From an archaeon (lineage in GTDB: Archaea; B1Sed10-29; WALL01): a stretch of DNA of 13,879 bases. The position numbers were made by a program, and so were the translations under genes. Positions within the stretch are counted from its first letter, which is position 1; each line of letters opens with the position of its first letter. The DNA lies in the NCBI GenBank assembly GCA_030592525.1, contig JAUVIW010000014.1, positions 1-13,879 of the forward strand, read 5' to 3'. The notes beneath the pieces were generated by a model. That model was not told the DNA's origin. It did not search any database and saw only the letters and a list, made by a program, of their open reading frames with translations. Shown one piece after another: positions 1 to 6,993 of the stretch.

Positions 1-40
1 CTCAAGGCCGGCGCATTGAACCGGGCTTTGCTACCTCCGC
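1..40 (-). tRNA. tRNA-Ser(UGA), 5' part only, cut by window edge
   Basis: Read on the minus strand from position 40, the bases fit the first 40 positions of a class II tRNA. They give a 7-nt acceptor strand GCGGAGG, then T8 and A9, then a D-arm with stem GCA/TGC and a loop carrying the invariant A14, GG and A21. Next come G26, a 5-nt anticodon stem strand CCGGC, and loop bases C T TGA G. T33 followed by TGA gives anticodon UGA (serine). The 13-22 mismatch in the D-stem is common in serine and leucine tRNAs. If the numbering were shifted by one, the anticodon would be GAG (leucine), but that needs an extra base before position 27. The 3' half lies outside the window, so pairing of the acceptor, anticodon and variable arms cannot be tested. 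The gene follows rps10 in the operon direction. Confidence 0.72.
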
Positions 41-54
41 ACAGCGTCTTTTAT

Positions 55-69
55 GGGGGCTCTGCCCCC
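55..69. repeat. Short GC-rich hairpin
   Basis: GGGGGC at 55-60 and GCCCCC at 64-69 pair perfectly around a TCT triloop (AGA on the minus strand). It lies 15 nt before the tRNA 5' end in the operon direction. It is followed by an A-rich stretch rather than T on the minus strand, so it is not a typical terminator for the operon. It may mark a processing boundary; no function can be read from the sequence. Confidence 0.5.
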
Positions 70-74
70 CTGGC

Positions 75-107
75 TATTACCGTTATCTTTTTGGGATGAC
101 GGTAATA
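75..107. repeat. 13-bp inverted repeat (long hairpin) upstream of tRNA
   Basis: TATTACCGTTATC (75-87) pairs with GATGACGGTAATA (95-107) over 13 consecutive positions. The only non-Watson-Crick pair is T84 with G98, which is G-U in plus-strand RNA and A-C in minus-strand RNA. The loop is TTTTTGG. Short outer matches TGGC (71-74) and GCCA (117-120) could extend the fold. The stem is far longer than expected by chance in a 200-nt spacer. It could be a regulatory or processing hairpin or an inverted binding site. Confidence 0.6.
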
Positions 108-200
108 CCCTGGGAAGCCACACCCCCCGAACTTTGAGGTATGATTGAGTTAGCACTAACCTGCGTTAAAAGCGTTTTGTTTAGAACTACGTTAGACCTT

Positions 201-230
201 CAACAGAATGCCTCGGAGGCATTCCTGTTG
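201..230. repeat. Hairpin just downstream of rps10
   Basis: CAACAG plus AATGCCT (201-213) pairs with AGGCATT and CTGTTG (217-223 and 225-230) around a CGG triloop, giving 13 bp with one unpaired C at 224. It starts 14 nt after the rps10 stop in the operon direction. No T-tract follows, so it looks more like a 3'-end stabiliser or processing signal than a classical terminator. The role is inferred from position only. Confidence 0.55.
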
Positions 231-244
231 GGCGTTTGCGGGCC

Positions 245-553
245 CTACTCCTTGAGCTCAATCTCGATGTGGACCTGGTCCGGCACTCTGACGCGCATGA
301 CCTGGCGCAACGTGCGCTCGTCCGTCTCAATGTTGAGCAAGCGCTTATGTATCCGCATCTGCCACGTCTCCCATGTTTCGGAGCCGTCGCCGCACGGGCT
401 TTTGCGTACGGGTACCTTCAATTTCTTTGTTGGCAGCGGAATCGGCCCGCTAACCTTGGCACCCGTCTGCTTACAGATATCCTTTATCTGGCTGCAAACG
501 CTGTCTAATTTCTTAAAGTCTGGTCCTGTCAATTTTACTGTGGCAACTTGCAT
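245..553 (-). CDS. rps10: 30S ribosomal protein S10 (uS10)
   Basis: The 102-residue product is the archaeal form of S10, a small-subunit head protein that in bacteria also partners with NusB in antitermination. The length is normal for archaea. The segment GPIPLPTKKLKVPVRKSPCG (about residues 36-55) is the conserved extended loop that reaches into the head rRNA, and the end, VRVPDQVHIEIELKE, matches the usual C-terminal strand. The start is ATG at 553, with GGTGA (564-560) 6 nt upstream. It is the last protein gene of the cluster and lies 61 nt after EF-1-alpha, one of the widest gaps in the operon. That gap holds a tetraloop hairpin and a T-tract, so S10 may be partly uncoupled from the genes before it. 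Confidence 0.97.
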   Translation of the reverse strand: MQVATVKLTGPDFKKLDSVCSQIKDICKQTGAKVSGPIPLPTKKLKVPVRKSPCGDGSETWETWQMRIHKRLLNIETDERTLRQVMRVRVPDQVHIEIELKE

Positions 554-564
554 TGTGTTTCACC

Positions 565-603
565 AAAAAAATAAATCTGATGGGTTGGGGGCCCGAAGGC
601 CCC
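565..603 (-). terminator. Candidate attenuator: UUCG-tetraloop hairpin followed by T-tract
   Basis: On the minus strand, GGGGCC (603-598) and GGCCCC (593-588) form a perfect 6-bp stem closed by TTCG, the exceptionally stable C(UUCG)G tetraloop. Twelve nucleotides further on is the T-tract TTTATTTTTTT (575-565), which runs straight into the GGTGA ribosome binding site of rps10. Archaeal RNA polymerase can terminate at T-runs, so the element may cause partial termination after EF-1-alpha. The gap between stem and T-run is longer than in bacterial intrinsic terminators. The AT stretch could instead be a weak internal TATA element, although it lies only about 20 nt from the S10 start. Confidence 0.4.
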
Positions 604-614
604 TTTCCCTAATT

Positions 615-1880
615 CTACTTGGGTGTAACCGATAAGACCATGCCTGCGGCAACGGTCATGCCCATGTCGCGTACTGCGAACCTGCCGAGTTCAGGGAACT
701 CTTTGGCGGATTCAACGCACAGGGGCCTCGTCGGTACAACCTTTACGATGGCCACATCGCCAGTCTTCAGGAACTTGGGGTTCTCCTCGAGAACTCCGCC
801 TGTCTTCGGGTCGAGCTTCTTTACGAGCTCGGTAATGGTGCACGCTGTCTGCGCTGTGTGGCAGTGGAACACAGGGGTGTAGCCCGCTGTGAGCGCACTG
901 GGGTGCTGCAGAACGACAATCTGCGCCTCGAACTCCTTCGCCACTGTTGGCGGGGAGGCCGCGTCGCCGATAACGTCACCGCGCCTAACGTCCTTCTTTC
1001 CAAGACCACGGACGTTGAAGCCTACGTTGTCACCCGGACCTGCTTCCTGCATCATCTGGTGGTGCATCTCAATTGTCTTGACTTCGCCCTTCATCCCGCT
1101 TGGCGAGACGACGACGCTCTGCCCGACCTTGAGCACACCAGTCTCCACTCTGCCTACAGGCACGGTGCCGATACCAGTGATGGTATAGACGTCCTGCACA
1201 GGCAGCCTGAGTGGCTTGCCGGTTGGCTTCTCGGGGACTGACAAATCATTCAAGGCATCAACTAAGACAGGGCCTTTGTACCACGGGGTCTTGTCGCTCT
1301 TGGTTGTCACGTTCGCGTCAGCATAAGCTGATGTCGGAACGAACGGGATCTTGCTGACATCGTACCCGATGGTCTTGAGCAGGGTTTCGACCTGCCCCTT
1401 GGCCTCTTTGTACTTAGCTTCGCTGAAGTCCGCTGCGTCCATCTTGTTGATGGCGATAACGAGCTGCTTGATACCTAGAGTCCTTGCAAGGAACGCGTGT
1501 TCCTTTGTCTGCGGCTGGACACCGTCATTGACATCGACCACTAGCACCGCAGCGTCTGCCTGCGAAGCGCCCGTGATCATGTTCTTAACGAAGTCCCTGT
1601 GGCCCGGCGCGTCAATGATTGTAAAGTAGTACTTGTTGGTTTTGAACTCTTTGTGCGCCAAGTCGATCGTAACACCGCGTTCACGTTCTTCTTTGAGGTT
1701 GTCCATCACGAAAGCGAACTCAAAAGTAGCCTTCCCGAGTTTCTCAGCCTCTTCCTTCAGTTTCCTCATAGTGTTCTCGTCTACGGCGCCAGTGTTGTAG
1801 AGGACCCTACCAACTAGGGTCGACTTTCCGTGGTCGACGTGGCCGATGAACACCAGATTGATGTGTGGTTTTTCTGCCAT
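615..1880 (-). CDS. tuf: Translation elongation factor EF-1-alpha (aEF1A)
   Basis: This GTPase brings aminoacyl-tRNA to the ribosomal A site. The 421-residue protein has three domains. The G domain carries the P-loop GHVDHGKST (13-21), the switch I segment ERGVTIDLAHKEF (67-79), DAPGHRDF (90-97) and NKMD (145-148). Two beta-barrel domains follow, including the conserved GVLKVGQ, GDNVGFNVRG and FEAQIVVLQHP stretches, and the protein ends in LSVTPK. Length and spacing are normal for archaea. I choose ATG at 1880: GGAGTGAG sits about 6 nt before it and the family begins with a short MAEKPHIN-like N-terminus. An in-frame ATG at 1916 would add 12 residues with no family match. The gene follows EF-2 after a 54-nt gap and precedes rps10. 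No intein is present. Confidence 0.98.
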   Translation of the reverse strand: MAEKPHINLVFIGHVDHGKSTLVGRVLYNTGAVDENTMRKLKEEAEKLGKATFEFAFVMDNLKEERERGVTIDLAHKEFKTNKYYFTIIDAPGHRDFVKNMITGASQADAAVLVVDVNDGVQPQTKEHAFLARTLGIKQLVIAINKMDAADFSEAKYKEAKGQVETLLKTIGYDVSKIPFVPTSAYADANVTTKSDKTPWYKGPVLVDALNDLSVPEKPTGKPLRLPVQDVYTITGIGTVPVGRVETGVLKVGQSVVVSPSGMKGEVKTIEMHHQMMQEAGPGDNVGFNVRGLGKKDVRRGDVIGDAASPPTVAKEFEAQIVVLQHPSALTAGYTPVFHCHTAQTACTITELVKKLDPKTGGVLEENPKFLKTGDVAIVKVVPTRPLCVESAKEFPELGRFAVRDMGMTVAAGMVLSVTPK

Positions 1881-1934
1881 ATTACTCACTCCTGGTGATT
1901 CCGCGTTATTTTGCAATACTGCGGTTTATTAACG

Positions 1935-4127
1935 TTACTCTATATAGTCCGTCGCAGCGGGTGGTTCTGCCTTCAATCCCTTCCTTTCCCTTATCTGCTT
2001 GACTATCCTGGGCTGGAGCTCAGTGGGCAATCTCTCGTACCCTGCGTACTCCGTGCTCCAAAGGGCTTTGCCCTGCGTTGCGGACCGTATGTCGCCGGCG
2101 AACCCGAACATCTCTGCTATCGGCGCCTTACCGATAATCATGATATTCTCGTCGTCCTGCTCCATGTTGACAATCATTCCTCTCCTGCTTTGGAGGTCCT
2201 TGGTGACCGAGCCCATTTGCTCTGTTGGCACGGTGATGAACACCTTCTGCACTGGCTCTAGGAGCGATGCCTTTGCTTCCATGAGGCCTGCCCAGATTGG
2301 TTTCCTGATTGCGGGCAGTGTTTGGCTTGGCCCGCGGTGCACCGCGTCTTCGTGGAGCTTCGCGTCCTTTAGCAGGACTTTTACCTTGGTTATCTTTTCC
2401 TGTGCGAGCGGGCCCTTGTCCATGGCTTCCTTGAAGCCCTGTATCAGCAGGTCCTTGGTCTCGTTCAGGTTCTGGATTCCTTTGGTGCAGTCGAAGAACA
2501 TGTTCTTGTTGTAAATCACCCATGGCTTTTTGCATTCGGTGGAGTCCATTCCCATTAAGGCGAGCTTCTTGCCCAGTGCCTTGGAGTCCTTCGCTTCCTT
2601 CTCCGCAATCTCGCCGTCCTCGATTGCCTTGTAGACATTGTCTTCGAGTGGTGCGATAACCACGTAGAACCGGTTGTGCCTGTTCGGCGACTTTCCTTCA
2701 ATCGTGGGTGACTCGCTGAAAGCCGTTTCCCTGTATACTATGATGGGTGGCGATGTTTCGACCTCGAGCTTCCTCTCGGTCTTGATTCTGTTCTCGATAA
2801 CCTCAAGGTGCAATTCACCCATTCCAGAGATAAGGTGCTCTCCGGTTTCCTCGTTAATCTCAATCCTTATCATGGGGTCCTCTTTTGCCACTTGCCTGAG
2901 TACTTCAACGAGCTTCGGCAGGTCTGATGTGTTCTTTGCCTCAATGCTCTTCGTGATAACCGGCTCGGAGAAGTGCTTCATCTCCTCGAACGGGTCCATT
3001 TCGACAGTGGCTGCGGTCTCACCCGCGTATGCGTCCCTAAGGCCCGTGATTGCGACAATGTTCCCCGCAGGAACATCCTCTACATTGATGCGCTCCGCGC
3101 CCATGTAAATGCCCACTTGCTGTATGGTGTTCTCTCTCTTTGCGTTGGACAGCTTTAGCTTCATTCCGCGGCTGATTTTGCCTGCGAACACGCGTGCTGT
3201 GCTGACGTCTCCTGCGTGCGGGTCAATGGTGACGTTCGTCACCATTAGTGCGGTTTCCCCGTCGCTACCGCAGCTAAGCATGCTCTTTGCTATATCGCTT
3301 TCCTTGTCTCCCTTCCAGATGGTCGGGATCCTGTATTTCTGTGCATCCTTCGGGTTTGGCAGGTGCTGCACGACCATCTCAAGCAGCACATTGTTGAGTG
3401 GTATTTTCTTTGACAGCTCTTTCTGCTTTCCTTCGACGCAGTGGTCGTAAATGTCCTTGAATGATATGCCTGCCTTCTGCATGAATGGCACGCTGATGGC
3501 CCAGTTGTTGTACGCTGACCCGAAGCCGACGCTTCCGTCCTCTGGCTTTACCTGCCACTCTTTCTTGAGCTCCTTCGGCGCCATCTTGCGGACAGACTCG
3601 TTGAACTTGGAGATGATTTTGACGAATCTCTTCTGCATTTCCTCTGGAGTAACCTGCAGCTCGTTAATCAATCGGTCGACCTTGTTGATGAAGAGTATCG
3701 GCTTGACTTTTTCCCTGAGCGCCTGGCGCAGCACTGTCTCTGTCTGCGGCATGGAGCCCTCGACAGCGCACACGACGACAACGGCGCCGTCGACGGCGCG
3801 CATTGCGCGTGTCACGTCACCGGAGAAGTCCACGTGCCCCGGAGTGTCGATAATGTTAATCAGGTAATCCTTGTCCTTGTATTCCTGCACAATGGATATG
3901 TTAGCCGCGTTGATGGTGATGCCCCTCTGCTGCTCGTCATCGTGGAAGTCCAGCACACAGGCCTTGCCTGCGAGCTCTTCGCTGAGCATTCCCGCTCCTG
4001 CGATGAAGTTGTCGTTTAGCGTTGTCTTTCCGTGATCAATGTGAGCTACAACCCCTATGTTCCTGATGTGCTCTAGGTCACTCATCAATACTTTGGCTCT
4101 GTCCACCATCTCTTCTCTTCGGCCCAT
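1935..4127 (-). CDS. fusA: Translation elongation factor EF-2 (aEF2)
   Basis: EF-2 is the GTPase that drives tRNA and mRNA translocation after peptide-bond formation. The 730-residue length is normal for archaea. The N-terminus MGRREEM is the typical archaeal start and fixes ATG at 4127. G-domain motifs are AHIDHGKTT (28-36), RGIT (68-71), DTPGHVDF (94-101) and NKVD (148-151). Domain IV carries the diphthamide loop, DAVHRGPSQ, with the modifiable histidine at residue 597, so the diphthamide pathway is presumably present in this organism. The residue after the P-loop LNDN differs slightly from the more usual LSDN. The start lies one nucleotide past the S7 stop, with a GGGAGC-like site inside the S7 end, which suggests translational coupling. 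EF-1-alpha follows. Confidence 0.98.
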   Translation of the reverse strand: MGRREEMVDRAKVLMSDLEHIRNIGVVAHIDHGKTTLNDNFIAGAGMLSEELAGKACVLDFHDDEQQRGITINAANISIVQEYKDKDYLINIIDTPGHVDFSGDVTRAMRAVDGAVVVVCAVEGSMPQTETVLRQALREKVKPILFINKVDRLINELQVTPEEMQKRFVKIISKFNESVRKMAPKELKKEWQVKPEDGSVGFGSAYNNWAISVPFMQKAGISFKDIYDHCVEGKQKELSKKIPLNNVLLEMVVQHLPNPKDAQKYRIPTIWKGDKESDIAKSMLSCGSDGETALMVTNVTIDPHAGDVSTARVFAGKISRGMKLKLSNAKRENTIQQVGIYMGAERINVEDVPAGNIVAITGLRDAYAGETAATVEMDPFEEMKHFSEPVITKSIEAKNTSDLPKLVEVLRQVAKEDPMIRIEINEETGEHLISGMGELHLEVIENRIKTERKLEVETSPPIIVYRETAFSESPTIEGKSPNRHNRFYVVIAPLEDNVYKAIEDGEIAEKEAKDSKALGKKLALMGMDSTECKKPWVIYNKNMFFDCTKGIQNLNETKDLLIQGFKEAMDKGPLAQEKITKVKVLLKDAKLHEDAVHRGPSQTLPAIRKPIWAGLMEAKASLLEPVQKVFITVPTEQMGSVTKDLQSRRGMIVNMEQDDENIMIIGKAPIAEMFGFAGDIRSATQGKALWSTEYAGYERLPTELQPRIVKQIRERKGLKAEPPAATDYIE

Positions 4128-4128
4128 C

Positions 4129-4737
4129 TTATCTTGCTCCCTTTGCTACGCGTTCCACTTCAATTTTCTTGCTAATGCTCATGGCATTAGTGTCATTGCT
4201 TGCTGCCGCGAGTATCTCGTCGGCGAGCACTTGTGCGCGGGACTTGGTTGTCTTGAATGACTTTCCTAGCGCTGAGATTGCAATGTTTCTGAGTGCGAAG
4301 TCTATGCGCCTCTGTGGCGCGATGTCAACGGCTATGTGCCGGGTAATCCCCCCGAACTTGACTCTTGTGGTCTCTTCGCGGGGTGCCGCGTTCTCTATTG
4401 CGCGGACGAGCACCTGCAGCGGGTTTTCCTTGGTCTTCTGCGCGATTAGGTCAAAAGCAGTCTGGACCGTGGCCAGGGCGGCGCTTTTCTTGCCGCATCC
4501 GAACCTGTCCCTGAGCAGCTTTCCGCCGACCTTCTTGCCTGAGCCGGACCGCATTATGTTGTTGACCATCCTTTCGGTGATGTTCAGGTCACTTTTTCCG
4601 AACTGCTTCTTTGCCTGCCTTCCGTGGCTGTGCATGGTGAGGGTGCCCTGTAGGTTGATGTAGTTAATCAGCCCGGGGTCTGAGACGACGACGTCGCCTG
4701 TTTCCCATTTGTCGAAAATCATTATTCCTTCCACCAT
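4129..4737 (-). CDS. rps7: 30S ribosomal protein S7 (uS7)
   Basis: S7 nucleates assembly of the small-subunit head and lines the E site. The 202-residue product has the archaeal/eukaryotic N-terminal extension (DKWETGDVVVSDPGLINYI) that bacterial S7 lacks. The core helices follow, with ERMVNNIMRSG, the conserved ENAAPREETTRVKFGG stretch and the C-terminal KKIEVERVAKGAR. I choose ATG at 4737 because AGGTGA, overlapping the S12 stop, lies about 7 nt upstream. ATG at 4722 (residue 6) also has a GGAAGGA-like site, so a 197-residue form cannot be excluded. The gene starts 6 nt after the S12 stop and ends 1 nt before EF-2, which is the standard S12-S7-EF-2 order. Confidence 0.97.
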   Translation of the reverse strand: MVEGIMIFDKWETGDVVVSDPGLINYINLQGTLTMHSHGRQAKKQFGKSDLNITERMVNNIMRSGSGKKVGGKLLRDRFGCGKKSAALATVQTAFDLIAQKTKENPLQVLVRAIENAAPREETTRVKFGGITRHIAVDIAPQRRIDFALRNIAISALGKSFKTTKSRAQVLADEILAAASNDTNAMSISKKIEVERVAKGAR

Positions 4738-4743
4738 TTTGAA

Positions 4744-5169
4744 TCACCTGATTGACTTCTCCTTCTTGCCCTTCCTCATTTCCTGGAGTGGCACGCCATT
4801 AACCTTGATGACTTTCCAGCGGACGCTTGGCAAATCGCCCAGTGTTCCGCGCTTTGACGAGCGGAGCTTCTCGACCATTACTTCGTCGTGCTCCTCAATG
4901 AAGTTGATTGCCTTGTCGCCTACGGCGAAAGCGGTTATTTTCTTGCCGTTCTTGATAAGCTGCACCCTAACGCACTTGCGGAGGCCTGAGTTCGGCTGCT
5001 TTGCTTCCAGAGCAACCTTTTGTACAACTATCCCTTTGGCCTGCGGCGCTCCCCCTAGGGGGTCGTGCTTCTTGCGCAGATTAAGCTTCTTCCGCTTGTA
5101 GTCCGTTGACTTCCAGCGAGTCTTTTGCCGGTCTTTTTTCAGTTTTCCGGCAGCAAATTGTCCTGGCAT
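4744..5169 (-). CDS. rps12: 30S ribosomal protein S12 (uS12)
   Basis: S12 sits at the decoding centre and helps control accuracy. The 141-residue protein shows HDPLGGAPQAKGIV (35-48), the universally conserved KQPNSGLRK loop (57-65) and the C-terminal KVNGVPLQEM. Pro59 in that loop is the residue that is hydroxylated in eukaryotic S12 homologues. I choose ATG at 5169: it gives the archaeal MPG start, lies 10 nt after the NusA stop, and GTGAGGGA at that stop can serve as ribosome binding site. The frame is also open back to a TTG at 5187, which would overlap NusA and add 6 residues unlike the family. Many Lys and Arg residues are present, as expected for an rRNA-binding protein. Confidence 0.97.
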   Translation of the reverse strand: MPGQFAAGKLKKDRQKTRWKSTDYKRKKLNLRKKHDPLGGAPQAKGIVVQKVALEAKQPNSGLRKCVRVQLIKNGKKITAFAVGDKAINFIEEHDEVMVEKLRSSKRGTLGDLPSVRWKVIKVNGVPLQEMRKGKKEKSIR

Positions 5170-5179
5170 ATTAAATCCC

Positions 5180-5578
5180 TCACTCAATGATTATGTCTTT
5201 TATGTTGAAGTGCCTTGCGACAAGGGTCTTCGCACGCTCGAGGCGTGACCCGCTCCTGCCCATGAGGCGCTTCGCGTCCTTTGACTTGACGTGTGCGACA
5301 TCATCGATGACTTCCACGTCCTCAACTGATGCTGGCGCAAACAAATTCTTTATGAACTTCTTGGGGTCCTCCGAGAACTCTATTGCGGAAATCTTTTTCC
5401 CGATTTTTTCCCGGACTTTGGTGATGTGCTCGCCGTTGCGCCCTATGGCGAGGCCCATGTCCCCCTCTTTTATGATGAGCACGAGTTCGTCATCCCCCAC
5501 GATACAGTCTTTTACCTGTGCTTTCGTGAGCTGCTCTATGAGCGTGATGTACCCTATCTCATCCATGCCGAGCTTCAC
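5180..5578 (-). CDS. nusA: Archaeal NusA-like transcription factor, two KH domains
   Basis: The 132-residue protein is the short archaeal NusA, which keeps only two KH RNA-binding domains and lacks the bacterial polymerase-binding N-terminal and S1 domains. KH GXXG signatures are GRNG (46-49) and GRSG (107-110). It is thought to bind nascent RNA during elongation or termination; its role in archaea is less well defined than in bacteria. The start is GTG at 5578, overlapping the L30e stop as GTGA, with AAGGAGG about 8 nt upstream. This makes it one of the few non-ATG starts in the operon and strongly suggests coupling to L30e. A longer open frame to 5665 runs inside L30e and has no family match. 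S12 follows after 10 nt. Confidence 0.94.
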   Translation of the reverse strand: MKLGMDEIGYITLIEQLTKAQVKDCIVGDDELVLIIKEGDMGLAIGRNGEHITKVREKIGKKISAIEFSEDPKKFIKNLFAPASVEDVEVIDDVAHVKSKDAKRLMGRSGSRLERAKTLVARHFNIKDIIIE

Positions 5579-5865
5579 TTTTGTGCCTCCTTGAGAAGCG
5601 CTGTTATGCTCGCTTGCCCTGGGCTTATCACGGCCATGGCTGCAACCGGGAAAGGCTTTCCACAAAGCTCCCCTAGCGCCAGGCTCGTGCCATTGTAAGT
5701 GTATACCGGCCTTGCTGTCTTCTCCGCTGCATCCCTGGCTGTTTGTGGGCAGTTTTCGGAGATTATGATTAGCTTTGCCTTGTTCCCTTTCTTGCTTACG
5801 CTGCGGGAGCCAAAGCTCACTTCACCGGTCTCAACGATTTTCTTTATTATTTCTATATCTTCCAT
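5575..5865 (-). CDS. rpl30e: 50S ribosomal protein L30e (eL30)
   Basis: The 96-residue protein belongs to the L7Ae/L30e fold family, a group of kink-turn RNA binders. This member is an archaeal/eukaryotic large-subunit protein. Recognisable parts are the N-terminal helix followed by ETGEVSFGSRSV, the strand AKLIIISENCP, the VYTYNGTSLALGELCGKPF segment typical of the family, and the C-terminal strand AAMAVISPG. The start is ATG at 5865, 6 nt after the rpoA2 stop, with GAAGTGATG across that stop as binding site. Its stop overlaps the nusA GTG. Its place between rpoA2 and nusA is the usual archaeal one. Confidence 0.95.
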   Translation of the reverse strand: MEDIEIIKKIVETGEVSFGSRSVSKKGNKAKLIIISENCPQTARDAAEKTARPVYTYNGTSLALGELCGKPFPVAAMAVISPGQASITALLKEAQK

Positions 5866-5871
5866 ATGGCA

Positions 5872-6993
5872 TCACTTCATGCCCAACTTAACGAGCCCTG
5901 TTCCAACAGGAATGGGCTGCCCGACAATGATATTCTCGGTTATGCCCTTGAGCTCGTCTTTTGTTCCTTGTATGCTCGCGTTGTGGAGGTGCTTCACGGT
6001 CTCTTCGAAAGCCGCACGTGCGAACACGCTGGTCTTCGCTCCGGAGACACCTTGCCTGCCAATCGATTGGGTCTTGCCGTTGTACGTCATGACGTCTGCT
6101 ACGAGCATGACGTGCCGGGGGTTGACTTTCAGCCCCTGGTCGTCCAAAACCATTTTCGCTTCCCTTATGATGGCGTTTCTTGCAGCCTCGATCCCGAGCA
6201 CCTCTTCGATTTCACGGATGTTGTTGCTTTGCACACTGCTGGGCAGCACACCCTCGCGCTCGAGCACGGCCTTGAGGTTCGTTCCTTCTGTCTTGATGAA
6301 CCATCCCGACCCGTCTTCTTCGGGCAGCACAACAGCCTTGTGTATGCCGTCGATGCCGCACAGCTTTATTTTGTTCAGGCGCGCAGCGAACCTGCGCAGC
6401 GAGCGTAGGGTACTGAACCCCGGCTCGAACATCATCTGGTTGCCTTCCTTGTTCTTTGCCTTTCGGCGGACCTCTTTCTCCGTTTTCTTGACTGCGTCGT
6501 CCAAGCTTATTCCGTGCTCGTTCAGCGATTTTTCGTTGAACACCACGATAATCCTCTTGTTTACGAAGTCCTCCTCAATGCTTGCGAGCTCCTTCATGTC
6601 AACGTTCTCCATGTTTTCGGCGAAGGAAATCACCTTGTCCTCGTCCGACTTGATGTCGTCCTGGAGGTGTATCTCCATAATGGGCATCTTTGGCTCACGC
6701 CGGAGATCGACAATCTCGATGAGTCGGGGCAAACCCTGCGGAACCGCCAATTCGGCGACACCCGCGTAGTGGAATGTCCTCATCGTCATCTGAGTGCCGG
6801 GTTCTCCGATGGACTGAGCAGCTATAATGCCCACCGCCTCCCCAGGCTCTGCTTGGTTCTTGAGGAATTGCTCTAGAACGTTATCTGCGACTTTTCTGGC
6901 TTCCGCAGCTTTTAAATCTTTCGTCTCTTCGCGCAGTTTTTTCATTATGGCCATCGGCAGCTTGCCAACGTACTTTTCAAGGGAATCACTCAT
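5872..6993 (-). CDS. rpoA2: DNA-directed RNA polymerase subunit A'' (Rpo1C)
   Basis: This is the C-terminal part of the largest RNA polymerase subunit, a separate chain in most archaea. The 373-residue protein opens with a helical region, then EPGEAVGIIAAQSIGEPGTQ (49-68) and MTMRTFHYAGVAE (69-81), which form the trigger-loop region that moves with each nucleotide added. GLPRLIEIVDLR follows, and near the end GRQGVSGAKTSVFARAAFEE, the conserved C-terminal clamp segment. I choose ATG at 6993: AGGTGAGG lies just upstream, and the frame overlaps the rpoA1 stop by 8 nt (ATGAGTGA). An in-frame start at 7017 would lengthen the overlap and adds 8 unmatched residues. The ends of A' and A'' fit together as one ancestral chain. 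Confidence 0.97.
   Translation of the reverse strand: MSDSLEKYVGKLPMAIMKKLREETKDLKAAEARKVADNVLEQFLKNQAEPGEAVGIIAAQSIGEPGTQMTMRTFHYAGVAELAVPQGLPRLIEIVDLRREPKMPIMEIHLQDDIKSDEDKVISFAENMENVDMKELASIEEDFVNKRIIVVFNEKSLNEHGISLDDAVKKTEKEVRRKAKNKEGNQMMFEPGFSTLRSLRRFAARLNKIKLCGIDGIHKAVVLPEEDGSGWFIKTEGTNLKAVLEREGVLPSSVQSNNIREIEEVLGIEAARNAIIREAKMVLDDQGLKVNPRHVMLVADVMTYNGKTQSIGRQGVSGAKTSVFARAAFEETVKHLHNASIQGTKDELKGITENIIVGQPIPVGTGLVKLGMK

Larger units (their letters stand above)
41..244. other. Non-coding spacer between rps10 and the tRNA
   Basis: No credible gene is seen here. The open frames across it run antisense into rps10 and resemble nothing. The spacer is dominated by inverted repeats: a GC-rich hairpin at 55-69, a 13-bp hairpin at 75-107 and a 13-bp hairpin at 201-230, plus a small GTTAG/CTAAC palindrome at 149-160. 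On the minus strand no long T-run follows any hairpin (the longest is TTTT near 172-178), so a clean archaeal terminator after rps10 is not evident. The tRNA may be co-transcribed with the operon and cut out. I see no convincing TATA box about 26 nt before the tRNA; the closest, GGTAATAG near 76-83, is weak. Confidence 0.6.

Noticed and set aside
55..69. Intrinsic terminator for the operon at the GGGGGC/GCCCCC hairpin
   Set aside because: On the operon strand the stem is followed by ATAAAAGA, not a T-run, and it sits only 15 nt before the tRNA.
1881..1916. Longer EF-1-alpha starting at ATG 1916
   Set aside because: The 12 extra residues match nothing in the family, and the strong GGAGTGAG site lies before ATG 1880. 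The same reasoning removed upstream starts of rpoB2 (12974), rpoA2 (7017), nusA (5665) and rps12 (5187).
5699..6769. Long plus-strand open frame of 356 codons opposite rpoA2
   Set aside because: It is a shadow of rpoA2: rich in Ser, Leu and Thr, with no recognisable domain and no ribosome binding site. The many other plus-strand frames across 141-12863 are the same kind of artefact of codon bias on the minus strand.
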